Shown: positions 1 to 7,989, counted from the stretch's first letter. The stretch is 64,000 bases of DNA from Ornithinimicrobium pekingense DSM 21552 (GCF_000421185.1 NZ_ATWJ01000008.1:392230-456229); one strand, 5' to 3'. Program-made: numbers and translations. The notes: a model not told the origin generated them from the letters alone.

Positions 1-306
1 CTCGGTCAGCATCCGCGGCAGCACCAGCATGCACACGAGGAAGGCCATCAGCCCGGCGAAGATCGTCGAGCCGTAGGCGATCGCCGCCGTGATGCCCAGC
101 CACTTGCCGGCGCCCTTGCCCAGCTCGGAGATCGCCGGCGTGATCAGCCCCACGATGATCAGCGGGATGATGAAGGACAGGAAGTTGCCGAAGAGGCCGT
201 TGAAGGTCACGAAGACTCGCACCACCGCCTCGGGCAGGAACAGGCCCAGGACGATGCCCAGGAGGATCGCGAGGACGATGCGGAGCAGGAGGCCGGGCTT
301 CTTCAC
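1..306 (-). CDS. Dicarboxylate/cation symporter (DAACS family), N-terminal part
   Basis: Only the first ~102 residues are inside the window; the gene runs off the left edge. From a GTG at 306 the protein begins KKPGLLLRIVLAILLGIVLG, a first hydrophobic helix. It continues with LPEAVVRVFVTFNGLFGNFL and SFIIPLIIVGLITPAISELG, the signature of the Na+/H+-coupled dicarboxylate or amino-acid symporters (DctA/GltP type). These are inner-membrane carriers for C4-dicarboxylates or glutamate; the substrate cannot be told from this fragment. The GTG was chosen because it directly precedes the first transmembrane helix and the nearby ATG is followed by an in-frame stop. Confidence 0.8.
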   Translation of the reverse strand, partial: MKKPGLLLRIVLAILLGIVLGLFLPEAVVRVFVTFNGLFGNFLSFIIPLIIVGLITPAISELGKGAGKWLGITAAIAYGSTIFAGLMAFLVCMLVLPRMLTE

Positions 307-415
307 AGGCGCATGATGGCACCGGCGCGGCGCTACCACGAAGTCACGTGCCGGTTGTTGCCTCCGCCCGGGTCACCGCCCGGGCGCCCCTCGCCCCGCT
401 GTTGCCCTCACTCGT

Positions 416-455
416 GTGGTGACCCCGTGTCGCCATAGCAGCACGGGGTCACCAC
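416..455. repeat. Extragenic palindrome, copy 1
   Basis: A perfect 14-bp inverted repeat: GTGGTGACCCCGTG, a 12-nt spacer TCGCCATAGCAG, then CACGGGGTCACCAC. It lies just past the 3' end of the nuclease-domain gene at 473-1417. A copy differing at one spacer base lies at 1490-1529 on the other side of that gene. It could act as a bidirectional terminator, but the near identity of loop and stem suggests a dispersed repeat (REP-like) unit. Confidence 0.85.
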
Positions 456-472
456 GGACCCCGGCCACGGGC

Positions 473-1417
473 TCAGGCGGATCTGCGTCGGCTGTCCTCA
501 CGCGCCAGGCTGCACGCGGAGGAGCACGGGCGAGGACGACCGGTCCAGCCACGGGCGGCCAGGACGCCCGCGACGTCGCCCGCGAGCTCGCAGGGGGTGG
601 CCACGACGTCCACCCATCCCGCGCGCAGGACCACGTCACCCCGACCTGCGGCCTGCCGGTCGCGTGCCCTGTCCTGGTGCTGACGGTCGCGGTGGTAGAG
701 CTCGCCGTCGATCTCCACGACGACGCCGCGGGCCGGGTCACGGAAGTCCACCCGTCGAGACCGTCGGTGCCCCGCGGCCGCGGAGCCGTCCACCGGCGCC
801 TGCCGCTGCATGGCGGGCAGTCCGTGCGCCTGCTCCACGTCCCGGGCGTAGCGCAGCTCCGCGGCACTCTCCAGACCCTCCTCGGCGGCCCTCAGCACCT
901 CCTCGAGCAGTCCCCTGCGCGGGTGGCACGGGTGGTAGGTCAGCTCCTCGCGCAGCTGCGCTGCGGTCGTCCGAGCCCGGGTCGCCCGGGCGACCAGCGC
1001 CATGAGCTCGTCGGTCGTCGTGTGCGGCAGTGCCAGGACGTCGAGCACTGTCTGCGCCACCGAGGTCACGGGAATGCCGTGACGCACGGCGACAGCCACC
1101 CGGCGCCGGCGCCGGACGCGGACGCCCGGAAGCGTCCGCCGTCGATGGACGGAGGCGGGCTCGACCAGGGTGATGACCTGCGGCCGGACGTCCGTCAGCC
1201 CCCACAGATGCAGCGCGCAGTGCAGGCCGGCCCGTGCCCCGGGGCCTCGCGCCAGGGTGGCCGCCTCCACGCGCTCCTGCCAGGTCACCCCCGAGCCGTG
1301 GGTCACGTAGACACCGGGGAAGACGCGCTGCCAGTCCCCTCGCGCCAGGCGGTGGCGCTGCGCGGCCAGGCTGACCCCCCGCTCCAGGGCCGCGCGCCGC
1401 GTGGTCACCGACGACAT
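473..1417 (-). CDS. AbiEi-like winged-helix protein with C-terminal DUF559/Vsr-like nuclease domain
   Basis: A 314-aa protein starting MSSVTTRRAALERGVSLAAQ; an in-frame ATG 31 codons upstream would run through the flanking palindrome, so the inner ATG is preferred. The N-terminal third resembles the DNA-binding domain of AbiEi-type antitoxins (HRLARGDWQRVFPGVYVTHG), in which a short winged helix is followed by a strand-rich segment. The C-terminal third has VVVEIDGELYH and a later AGWVDVVATP, the acidic core of the DUF559/very-short-patch-repair endonuclease fold. Such proteins are common, often multicopy, orphans in Actinobacteria; no AbiEii toxin gene is adjacent. Biological role unknown. 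Near-identical palindromes lie on both sides. Confidence 0.7.
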   Translation of the reverse strand: MSSVTTRRAALERGVSLAAQRHRLARGDWQRVFPGVYVTHGSGVTWQERVEAATLARGPGARAGLHCALHLWGLTDVRPQVITLVEPASVHRRRTLPGVRVRRRRRVAVAVRHGIPVTSVAQTVLDVLALPHTTTDELMALVARATRARTTAAQLREELTYHPCHPRRGLLEEVLRAAEEGLESAAELRYARDVEQAHGLPAMQRQAPVDGSAAAGHRRSRRVDFRDPARGVVVEIDGELYHRDRQHQDRARDRQAAGRGDVVLRAGWVDVVATPCELAGDVAGVLAARGWTGRPRPCSSACSLAREDSRRRSA

Positions 1418-1489
1418 GCCGCCCAGTCTGTCCGGCTCGCCGTGCCGAGGCCCGCGGTCGTCCACAGGCCCCGAGCGGGGACGGCCGGT

Positions 1490-1529
1490 GTGGTGACCCC
1501 GTGTCGCCATGGCAGCACGGGGTCACCAC
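1490..1529. repeat. Extragenic palindrome, copy 2
   Basis: Same 14-bp arms as at 416-455 with spacer TCGCCATGGCAG (one base different). Here the symmetry extends outward (TGTGG...CCACA). It sits between the acyl-CoA ligase stop (1539) and the start of the nuclease-domain gene (1417), so it could also terminate the ligase transcript. Confidence 0.85.
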
Positions 1530-1538
1530 ACGGACACG

Positions 1539-3050
1539 TCAGCGCTCCCGCAGCTCCCGCTTGAGGATCTTGCCGGTCGCACCCTTGGGCAGCTCCTCGA
1601 TGAGCGTCACGGTGCGTGGGTACTTGTATGGCGCGACCTGCGAGCGCACGTGCTCGACGAGCTCGGCCTCGGTGGCCTCGGCGCCCGGCCGGAGCACGAC
1701 GTAGGCCGCGACCTCCTCGCCGAGCTCGGCGTGCGGCACCCCGATGACGGCCGCCTCGGCGACCGCGGGGTGCTCGTAGAGCAGCTCCTCGATCTCCCGC
1801 GGGTAGACGTTGAGCCCGCCCCTGATAATCATGTCCTTCGTGCGGTCGACGATGAAGTAGAAGCCGTCCTCGTCCCGCCGCGCCAGGTCGCCGGAGTGGA
1901 ACCAGCCGGCCTCGTCGATCGCGGCGGCGGTGGCCTCGGGCTGCCGCCAGTAGCCCTTCATGATGTTCTCGCCGCGGATGCAGATCTCGCCGATGGCCTC
2001 GCCGTCCCCCGGCGGCACGTCGCCACCGCCCTCCGGCAGCGCTAGCTTCATCTCCACACCGCGGACGGGCACGCCGATCGAGCCGGCCTTGCGCTCCCGG
2101 TCGGGGTGGTTGAAGGAGGCGACCGGGCTCGTCTCGGACAGCCCGTAGCCCTCCAGGATGGTGCACCCGAAGGTCTCCTCGAACCGCCGCATGACCTCCA
2201 GCGGCAGGCTGGCCCCGCCCGAGACCGCCACCCGCAGCGCCGACAGGTCGGGCCGGGTCTGCACGGCCCCGACCGCGGCAAGCATCGCGCCATACATCGT
2301 GGGCACGCCCGCGAAGACGGTGGCGCGGTCGCGCTCCATGACCTGCAGGACCTTCGTGGGGTCGAAGCGGGGCACCAGCGTCAGGGCGGCTCCCGTGGCG
2401 ACGGCGGTGTTGAGCGCCACTGTCATCCCGAAGACATGGAAGAGCGGCAGGCAGCCCATGACGACGTCCTCGGGGCCCAGGTGCAGCAGGGTCTCGGTGC
2501 TGGTCGCCAGGTTGGTCTGCAGGTTGTCGCACGTCAGCTCCGCGCCCTTGGGGCGGCCGGTCGTGCCGGAGGTGTAAAGGATGACGGCGGTGTCGTCGCC
2601 GGCGCGCTCGACGACCTCGGTGACCGGCTCGGTGGCGTCGGCGCCGTGCACCCAGGAGCTGAGCCCCTCCGGGCCGATCGCCATGAGCTGGGCGCCCTCC
2701 GCGGCGGCCGCCGACTCCACGTCCTCACCGGGCGTCGCGACGATGAGGCGGGCGCCGGAGTCCTGCAGGTAGAACGCGATCTCGCGTCGCCTGAACAGCG
2801 GGTTCATCGGCACGACGACCCCGCCCAGGCGCAGCACGGCGTGGTAGACCACCGGGAACGACGGGACGTTGGGCAGCATGAGCGCCACCCGGTCGCCCTC
2901 CCCGACGCCCTGGCTGCGGAACCACCCCGCCAGCCGGCGCACGGAGTGCTCCATCTCGGCGTAGGTCAGCCTGAGGTCGTCGAGGACGACCGCCGGACGG
3001 TCGGGGTGCTGCTCGGCGGTGCGGGCCAGGTTGTGCGCGAGGTTGGTCAT
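1539..3050 (-). CDS. Long-chain fatty-acid--CoA ligase (AMP-forming)
   Basis: A 503-aa ANL-superfamily enzyme that adenylates a fatty or aryl acid and transfers it to CoA. Visible motifs are the phosphate-binding loop YTSGTTGRPKG, the acid-binding/A5 motif GYGLSETSP, the A7/A8 region HSGDLARRDEDG, and the C-terminal catalytic lysine in KGATGKILKRELRER. The start is the ATG of MTNLAHNLARTAEQHPDRPA at 3050, preceded by GGAGACGAG. The longer upstream frame begins in non-conserved sequence. Length is normal for FadD-like ligases. The acyl substrate cannot be deduced, and the gene appears monocistronic. Confidence 0.9.
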   Translation of the reverse strand: MTNLAHNLARTAEQHPDRPAVVLDDLRLTYAEMEHSVRRLAGWFRSQGVGEGDRVALMLPNVPSFPVVYHAVLRLGGVVVPMNPLFRRREIAFYLQDSGARLIVATPGEDVESAAAAEGAQLMAIGPEGLSSWVHGADATEPVTEVVERAGDDTAVILYTSGTTGRPKGAELTCDNLQTNLATSTETLLHLGPEDVVMGCLPLFHVFGMTVALNTAVATGAALTLVPRFDPTKVLQVMERDRATVFAGVPTMYGAMLAAVGAVQTRPDLSALRVAVSGGASLPLEVMRRFEETFGCTILEGYGLSETSPVASFNHPDRERKAGSIGVPVRGVEMKLALPEGGGDVPPGDGEAIGEICIRGENIMKGYWRQPEATAAAIDEAGWFHSGDLARRDEDGFYFIVDRTKDMIIRGGLNVYPREIEELLYEHPAVAEAAVIGVPHAELGEEVAAYVVLRPGAEATEAELVEHVRSQVAPYKYPRTVTLIEELPKGATGKILKRELRER

Positions 3051-3132
3051 CGTCGACTCGTCTCCGGAGCGGGGGTATGGCGTGCGCCCCTCATCTTGGT
3101 CAGTCGCGCCCCGCGCGACAAGGCCAGACGGC

Positions 3133-3158
3133 CCCCGCACGGCGATCTGCCTGCGGGG
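3133..3158 (-). terminator. Possible terminator hairpin
   Basis: Stem CCCCGCA / TGCGGGG with a 12-nt loop, immediately downstream of the stop codon (3162) of the CWB2 gene. Weak and without a U tract. Confidence 0.35.
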
Positions 3159-3161
3159 ACG

Positions 3162-4379
3162 TCACTGCGCGACGGCGATCTCCATGCTGCGCAACGTGTC
3201 CAGGACGCTCTCCGGCAGCGGGGTCGGGCCGCCCAGGGCGTCCAGGTAGACCAGCCCGTGCTGGTGCACGGCGCGCTGGGTCGCGAGGGGCACGGCGTCC
3301 TTCTTGAGCAGGAGCAGCTTGTCGCGCATCACGCCGGCGAAGGCGCTGCCCGCGAGCGCGTCGGGCCAGTCCTGGCCGGAGGCGACCGTCGCGCCGTGGG
3401 TGGTCGGCAGCAGGCCCGCCACCTTCTCGGCGACGGCATACCGGTCGGGGCCGTCGATCCGGGTGACGGGGGCGAGGTCGTCGAGCTGGTCGATGACCGT
3501 GTCGCTCACGGCGTTGGGGCCGCCGAGCACGTAGATCTGCGAGGGTCGCACGGTGTCGCGCAGCGCGGCGAGGACGGGTCCCGGGGCGCTGCCCGGGCGG
3601 GTGAGCAGCAGCGGGGACACCTGCGCCCCGGCGACCGAGCCGCCCGCCAGGCCGTCGGCGAAGGTGGTGCCGCTGGCCACCACCGCCACCGGCGCCTTGC
3701 CGTTCATCGCGGCGACGTTGGCCGACACCTCGTAGCGGTTGTCACCCGTGACCCGGTGCACGTTGTCCGGGCGGGGGACGAGCGCCTGCAGGCTCGTCTC
3801 GACCTCGGTGCTGACCGCCCCCGTCCCGCCGAGCAGGACGATCGCGTCGGGCTTCAGGTCGGTCAGCGTCTTGTGGGTCGCAGCAGACAGCCGGTCGGGC
3901 TTCGTCAGGAGCAGCGGCCCGCCCCACGCCGCCGCGGCGGCACCACCGGAGAGGGCGTCGGCGAAGGTCGTCCCGCTGGCGACGAAGACGACCTTCTCGT
4001 AGTCGAGCGGCACGTTGTCCTCGTCCCACAGGTAGTCGCGCCACCAGTGGTTGACCAGCGCCGCGGCCGTCGCGTAGCGGTCGCTCCCCGCATGGCGCAG
4101 CACCTCGGGGTTCTCCATGGCCGACTGGAGGGCGGGCCCGTCGGGGCCGGTGACGGTCAGGCCCGAGGGCCGGGCGTCACGCAGCTGCTCGACGCGGTCG
4201 CGCACCTGCTGCACGTGGCCGGGGTCCAGCCGGGGCAGGACGGCCACCTCGTCGGAGGCACCGGCCGTGGCGACGGACGGGGCGGGCGAGCCCTCTTGCG
4301 CGACCGCGGGGGTGAGGCTGCCTCCGGCCAGGAGAGCCAGGGCGAGCAGGACGGAGCGGGAACGGGGACGAGAAGAGAT
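3162..4379 (-). CDS. Secreted protein with three cell-wall-binding repeats 2 (CWB2), apparent ATC start
   Basis: The reading frame encodes a 405-aa exported protein. The N terminus reads SSRPRSRSVLLALALLAGG followed by SLTPAVA|QEG, a textbook Sec signal peptide with an AVA cleavage site. No ATG, GTG or TTG precedes it in frame back to a TGA. The only plausible initiator is ATC at 4379-4377, placed 6 nt after a strong AGGAGG. The mature part holds three CWB2 units with the marks SGTTFADALSGG, VVASGTTFADGLAGG, VLGGPNAVSD and DRYA. CWB2 (PF04122) units anchor proteins non-covalently to secondary cell-wall polymers in clostridia; the ligand in actinobacteria is not established. No enzymatic domain is visible. 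A GTG 44 codons inside would give a protein without a signal peptide. Confidence 0.85.
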   Translation of the reverse strand: MSSRPRSRSVLLALALLAGGSLTPAVAQEGSPAPSVATAGASDEVAVLPRLDPGHVQQVRDRVEQLRDARPSGLTVTGPDGPALQSAMENPEVLRHAGSDRYATAAALVNHWWRDYLWDEDNVPLDYEKVVFVASGTTFADALSGGAAAAAWGGPLLLTKPDRLSAATHKTLTDLKPDAIVLLGGTGAVSTEVETSLQALVPRPDNVHRVTGDNRYEVSANVAAMNGKAPVAVVASGTTFADGLAGGSVAGAQVSPLLLTRPGSAPGPVLAALRDTVRPSQIYVLGGPNAVSDTVIDQLDDLAPVTRIDGPDRYAVAEKVAGLLPTTHGATVASGQDWPDALAGSAFAGVMRDKLLLLKKDAVPLATQRAVHQHGLVYLDALGGPTPLPESVLDTLRSMEIAVAQ

Positions 4380-4507
4380 CGTCGGCCTCCTGGAGCTGCG
4401 ACCGGCTCGGCGCCGGACGGGGACGTGTCACGGGGACCGGGACATGCCCCCGCGAGGCCGACAGCGTACGTGCTCGCCCGACCCACAGGCCAATCTTTGT
4501 GTCGGAC

Positions 4508-4521
4508 GTAACACGTGTCAC
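4508..4521. promoter_or_regulatory. Direct repeat GTAAC/GTCAC (MtrA-box-like)
   Basis: GTAACACGTGTCAC is two GTMAC half-sites in direct orientation with a 9-bp period, about 130 bp upstream of the CWB2 gene. The spacing matches the 9-bp direct repeat described for mycobacterial MtrA sites (established knowledge). The assignment here is inference from pattern only. Confidence 0.3.
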
Positions 4522-4549
4522 GCTCGACGCACGGACCTCCGCGGCACCG

Positions 4550-5752
4550 TCAGCCCAGGTCGGCGAGCGGCACACCCGGGTCGCGCAGCCGCTCCGGCGC
4601 CGCCGCCCCCACCAGCGCACGCAGCGTGTCGGAGGCGTCCCAGTCGTTGATCTGCATCCCGGCCGTGACGACCCCGTCCCGGAGCCAGAAGGCGGTCAGG
4701 CCCTCGGCCGGCGCACCCCGGACGACCAGCTCGTCCTCGGGCCCGCCGCGCCCGACGTACTCCATGCCCCAGTCGTACTGGTCGGTGAAGAAGTAGGGCT
4801 GCGCGGTGTAGGGCTCCTCCTCGCCGAGCATCCCCCGGGCGGCGTGCCGGCCCTGGTTGATCGCGGTGTCCCAGTGCTCCACCCGCAGCCGCCCGAGCGA
4901 GGGATGGTCGTGGTTGGCGACGTCGCCCGCAGCCCACACGTGCGGGTCGCTCGTGCGCAGCGTGGCGTCGACGAGGATCCCGTCGTGGGTCGCCAGGCCG
5001 GCCTCCTCCGCCAGCGCGGTGTCCGGCCGGGCCCCGACGCCGACGACGACCAGGTCCGGTCGCACCTGCTCGCCGTCCGACAGCTCCACCACGGCGCGCC
5101 CGTCGGCCTGCCGGACCGCCGTGACCTGGGTACGCAGCCGCAGGTCGACGCCGTGCCCGCGGTGCAGGTCGGCGAACAGGCCGCCCATCTGCTCCCCCAG
5201 CGCCGCCGCGAGGGGGACCTCGGCCGGGTCGACCACGCTCACCTCCGCCCCCGCCCGTCGCGCCGCGGACGTGACCTCCAGGCCGATCCAGCCGGCGCCG
5301 ACGACCAGGACCCGGGCCCCGTCCCTCAGCCTCGACCGCAGCGCGAGCGAGTCGTCGAGCGTGCGCAGGTAGGAGGCGGGCACGCCCGAGTCGTCCACCA
5401 CGGGCAGGCGGCGCGGCACGGCACCGGTGGCCAGCAGGAGCCTGTCGTAGCCGATCCGGCGGCCGGCCACGCTCACGGTCCGGCCCGCCAGGTCGAGGGC
5501 GTCCACCCGGCTGCCGAGGAGGAGCTCGACGTCGTGCTCGGCATACCACTCCTGCGGGTGGACGAACGCCGACTCCGGCTCGGCGTCGCCCGTCAGCACC
5601 GCCTTGGAGAAGGGCGGTCGCTCGTAGGGGACGTGCGGCTCGGCGCCCACGAGCGTGACCGCGCCGTCGAAGCCGCGCTCGCGCAGCTCGGTGACCGCCG
5701 AGGCGGCGGCGAGCCCGCCTCCGACGACGACGATGTGCTGGGGGTCGGCCAT
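4550..5752 (-). CDS. NAD(P)H-dependent ferredoxin reductase (rhodocoxin/putidaredoxin reductase type)
   Basis: A 400-aa FAD-dependent pyridine-nucleotide-disulfide-fold enzyme. The FAD Rossmann motif IVVVGGGLAAASAVTELRERG is near residue 6, and the second, NAD-binding motif VLVVGAGWIGLEVTSAARRAG is near residue 145. A conserved WAAGDVANHDHP closes the FAD domain, and a C-terminal reductase domain follows. The family passes electrons from NAD(P)H to a [2Fe-2S] ferredoxin serving P450s or dioxygenases; no ferredoxin or P450 lies nearby. The start ATG shares one base with the folE stop (TGATG at 5754-5750), so the two genes are translationally coupled. Pairing with folE suggests a redox role in pterin-dependent chemistry, but this is inference. 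Confidence 0.85.
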   Translation of the reverse strand: MADPQHIVVVGGGLAAASAVTELRERGFDGAVTLVGAEPHVPYERPPFSKAVLTGDAEPESAFVHPQEWYAEHDVELLLGSRVDALDLAGRTVSVAGRRIGYDRLLLATGAVPRRLPVVDDSGVPASYLRTLDDSLALRSRLRDGARVLVVGAGWIGLEVTSAARRAGAEVSVVDPAEVPLAAALGEQMGGLFADLHRGHGVDLRLRTQVTAVRQADGRAVVELSDGEQVRPDLVVVGVGARPDTALAEEAGLATHDGILVDATLRTSDPHVWAAGDVANHDHPSLGRLRVEHWDTAINQGRHAARGMLGEEEPYTAQPYFFTDQYDWGMEYVGRGGPEDELVVRGAPAEGLTAFWLRDGVVTAGMQINDWDASDTLRALVGAAAPERLRDPGVPLADLG

Positions 5753-6390
5753 CAGGGCCTCCTGGCGAGGGCGAGGAACTCGGCGCGGCTGCTCGGGTCC
5801 TCCCGCAGCCGGCCCAGGACGGTGGACGTCAGGGTGCGGGTCCCGGGCGCCCGGGCGCCGCGCAACGTCATACAGGTGTGCTCGGCCTCGACCACGACCC
5901 CGACGCCGGCGGGCCGCAGCTCGCGCTCGAGATGGTCGGCGACGGTCTTGGTGAGGCGCTCCTGGGTCTGCGGGCGGCGGGCGTGCAGCTCGACCATCCG
6001 GGCGAACTTCGACAGCCCGAGGATGCGCCGGTCGGGCAGGTAGCCCACGTGCGCGACACCGACGAAGGGCAGCATGTGGTGCTCGCAGAGGGAGCGCACG
6101 GGGATGTCGCGGACGAGGACGAGCTCGTCGTAGCCCTCGTCGTTGGCGAAGGTGGTCAGGTCGAACTCCTCGGGCCGGGTCAGCTCGGCCAGGGCCCGCG
6201 CCATCCGTCCGGGGGTGTCCACGAGGTTCTCGTGCGTCAGGTCCAGCCCCAGCGCCGTGAGCAGGTCGGCCGCGGCGCGCTCGGCCGCCTCGACGTCCAC
6301 GTCGCCGCGCCCGTGGTCGGGCACGACACGGGGACGCAGCGGGTATGTCGTGCTCGCGCCGGTCTCCTCGGCGACGGCGATGGCGTTCAC
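5752..6390 (-). CDS. folE: GTP cyclohydrolase I
   Basis: A 212-aa FolE1 enzyme that converts GTP to 7,8-dihydroneopterin triphosphate, the first step of folate or biopterin synthesis. Zn-binding residues are visible in VRSLCEHHMLPFVG and HTCMTLRGAR; LGLSKFARMVELHARRPQTQ is the central signature. The GTG at 6390 follows GAGGGAGG at good spacing; an ATG 21 codons upstream adds unconserved sequence and overlaps the divergent promoter. The gene is not next to folP/folB/folK or ftsH, as the housekeeping actinobacterial folE usually is. It is instead coupled to a ferredoxin reductase and divergent from a Cys-rich regulator. It may therefore be a second, regulated copy; whether another folE exists cannot be seen. 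Confidence 0.92.
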   Translation of the reverse strand: MNAIAVAEETGASTTYPLRPRVVPDHGRGDVDVEAAERAAADLLTALGLDLTHENLVDTPGRMARALAELTRPEEFDLTTFANDEGYDELVLVRDIPVRSLCEHHMLPFVGVAHVGYLPDRRILGLSKFARMVELHARRPQTQERLTKTVADHLERELRPAGVGVVVEAEHTCMTLRGARAPGTRTLTSTVLGRLREDPSSRAEFLALARRP

Positions 6391-6444
6391 GCAGGACCTC
6401 CCTCGTGCGGACCAGGACTCTTCGACCGTAGACCCACAACCCTC

Positions 6445-6478
6445 TTGTGTCAACGGATCTATGTTTTAGAATGGGGGT
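6445..6478 (+). promoter_or_regulatory. Leaderless promoter of the Cys-rich regulator gene
   Basis: TTGTGT at 6445-6450, a 16-nt spacer, then TAGAAT at 6467-6472. The expected start point, 7 nt after the -10, falls exactly on the A of the ATG at 6479, so the mRNA is predicted to be leaderless. The region is the only AT-rich stretch in the folE/regulator intergenic space and probably also holds the operator for folE. Confidence 0.6.
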
Positions 6479-7231
6479 ATGGACCTGGGAGCAACAGCCG
6501 CGGGCATCGGCGCGCTGGCCGAGGGCACGCGTCGGCGCCTCTACGACTACGTGGTGGAGCAACCGGCACCCGTCGGCCGCGAGCAGGCCGCGCGGGAGCT
6601 GGGGGTGGCGCTGCACACGGTCAGCTTCCACCTGGACCGGCTCGCGCGGGAGGGGCTGCTCGACGTGGAGTACCGCCGGTTGACCGGGCGCGACGGCCCC
6701 GGGTCGGGGCGGCCCAGCAAGCTCTACCGACGGGCCGACCGTGAGCTGGCCGTGTCGCTGCCGCCGCGCCGCTACGACCTCGTGGGCGACATCCTCGCGG
6801 CGGCCGTGACCCGGGCGATGGCGGGCACGGCGGTGCCCGAGGCTGTCGCGGACGCCGCCCGGGAGGCCGGGGTGCAGGTCGGTGAGGCGGCGGCTCACGA
6901 CCTCGAGCACGCGCCAGGGCCGGACGAGCAGCCCACGGCGCGGACGGGGGACGGTGCGGCCGCGAGCACCCTGCCGTTGGCCGCGCTGGCCGACGCGCTG
7001 CGACCGCTGGGCTACGAGCCGCGGACGGACGCCGACGGCGCCGACGCCGGCACGGCGATGCTCCTGGCCAACTGCCCCTACCACGCGCTCGCCCAGGAGC
7101 ACACGGAGCTGGTCTGCGGGCTCAACCAGCACTTCGTCCAGGGTGTCGCCGACGGACGGGGGTGCGGCGGCGTGCAGGCGTGCCTGGAGCCGGCCGACGG
7201 CCGCTGCTGCGTCGTGGCGCGGCTCAGGTGA
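6479..7231 (+). CDS. Winged-helix regulator with C-terminal cysteine cluster (SufR-like)
   Basis: A 250-aa DNA-binding protein. Residues ~15-75 form an ArsR/DeoR-type winged helix (RRLYDYVVEQPAPVGREQAA then LGVALHTVSFHLDRLAREGL). The C-terminal part has the cysteine pattern NCPYHALA, LVCGLN, RGCGGVQAC and GRCC, like the Fe-S-binding regulators of the SufR family. An iron-sulfur or redox/NO-sensing function is therefore likely (family knowledge plus inference). It is divergent from the folE-reductase pair, which it probably controls. No Shine-Dalgarno is present; translation appears leaderless. Its 3' end overlaps the convergent SDR gene by 8 nt. Confidence 0.8.
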   Translation: MDLGATAAGIGALAEGTRRRLYDYVVEQPAPVGREQAARELGVALHTVSFHLDRLAREGLLDVEYRRLTGRDGPGSGRPSKLYRRADRELAVSLPPRRYDLVGDILAAAVTRAMAGTAVPEAVADAAREAGVQVGEAAAHDLEHAPGPDEQPTARTGDGAAASTLPLAALADALRPLGYEPRTDADGADAGTAMLLANCPYHALAQEHTELVCGLNQHFVQGVADGRGCGGVQACLEPADGRCCVVARLR

Positions 7232-7985
7232 TCGTCAGCCCGCCGTCCACGGCCAGCGTCTGCCCGGTGACGTAGCCGGCGGCGGGCGAGGCGAGGTAGA
7301 CCACGGTCGCCGCCAGCTCGGTGGGGTCGCCCTGGCGGCCGGCCGGGATGCGGGCCTGCTGCGACTCGAGGTAGCCGGGCGGGTACTGCTCGGTCATCTC
7401 GCTGGCGAAGAACCCGGGGGCCAGGGCGTTGACCCGGATGCCCCTGCGCCCCGTCCACTGCTGGGCCAGGTCGCGGGTCAGGCCGATGAGCCCGGCCTTG
7501 CTCGCGGAGTAGGCGGCCTGCGGGAGCCCGGCGGTGGTCAGGCCCAGCACGCTGGAGATGTTGATGATGCTCGAGCCGGGCCGCATCACCCGGCCGCAGG
7601 CCTGCGCCATCCAGTAGCAGCCGGAGAGGTTGACGTCGAGCACGGCCCGGAACTGCTCGGGCGTCTCCCGGGTCGCCGGCACGGCCGTGCCCACCCCGGC
7701 GTTGTTGACCAGCACGTCGACCCCGCCGAGCTGTGCGACCGTCTCGTCCACCAGCGCCCGGCACTGCCCGGGGTCGGCGACGTCGGTCTGGTGCACCAGC
7801 ACGCGCCGGCCGGCGTCGCGGACCAGCCGGGCGGTCTCCTCGAGCCGCTCCACGCGCCGGGCGCCGAGGGCGACGTCGGCCCCGGCCTCGGCGAGGGCGC
7901 GCGCGAAGGCCACGCCCAGGCCGCTGGAGGCGCCGGTCACGATCGCCACCCTGCCGTCGAGCCGGAACAGGTCGAGGGTCGACAT
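7224..7985 (-). CDS. Short-chain dehydrogenase/reductase (SDR, FabG-like)
   Basis: A 253-aa classical SDR. The cofactor motif TGASSGLG is near residue 18, NNAG near 94, and the catalytic Ser/Tyr/Lys are in ISSVLG and YSASKAG. The C-terminal APGFFASEMT and VDGGLTIT are typical of 3-oxoacyl-ACP reductase or glucose dehydrogenase-like members. ARR after the second strand suggests NADPH preference. Substrate unknown. It lies 4 nt after the DNA ligase stop and is probably co-transcribed with it. Confidence 0.88.
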   Translation of the reverse strand: MSTLDLFRLDGRVAIVTGASSGLGVAFARALAEAGADVALGARRVERLEETARLVRDAGRRVLVHQTDVADPGQCRALVDETVAQLGGVDVLVNNAGVGTAVPATRETPEQFRAVLDVNLSGCYWMAQACGRVMRPGSSIINISSVLGLTTAGLPQAAYSASKAGLIGLTRDLAQQWTGRRGIRVNALAPGFFASEMTEQYPPGYLESQQARIPAGRQGDPTELAATVVYLASPAAGYVTGQTLAVDGGLTIT

Positions 7986-7989
7986 GGCC

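Noticed and set aside
473..1417. AbiE-type toxin-antitoxin pair
   Set aside because: Only the AbiEi-like part is seen; no AbiEii nucleotidyltransferase gene is adjacent, and the C terminus is a nuclease-like domain instead.
4550..7132. 860-codon continuous frame fusing ferredoxin reductase with upstream sequence
   Set aside because: The part before 5752 is the folE and regulator region in a wrong frame; the reductase starts at the ATG coupled to folE.
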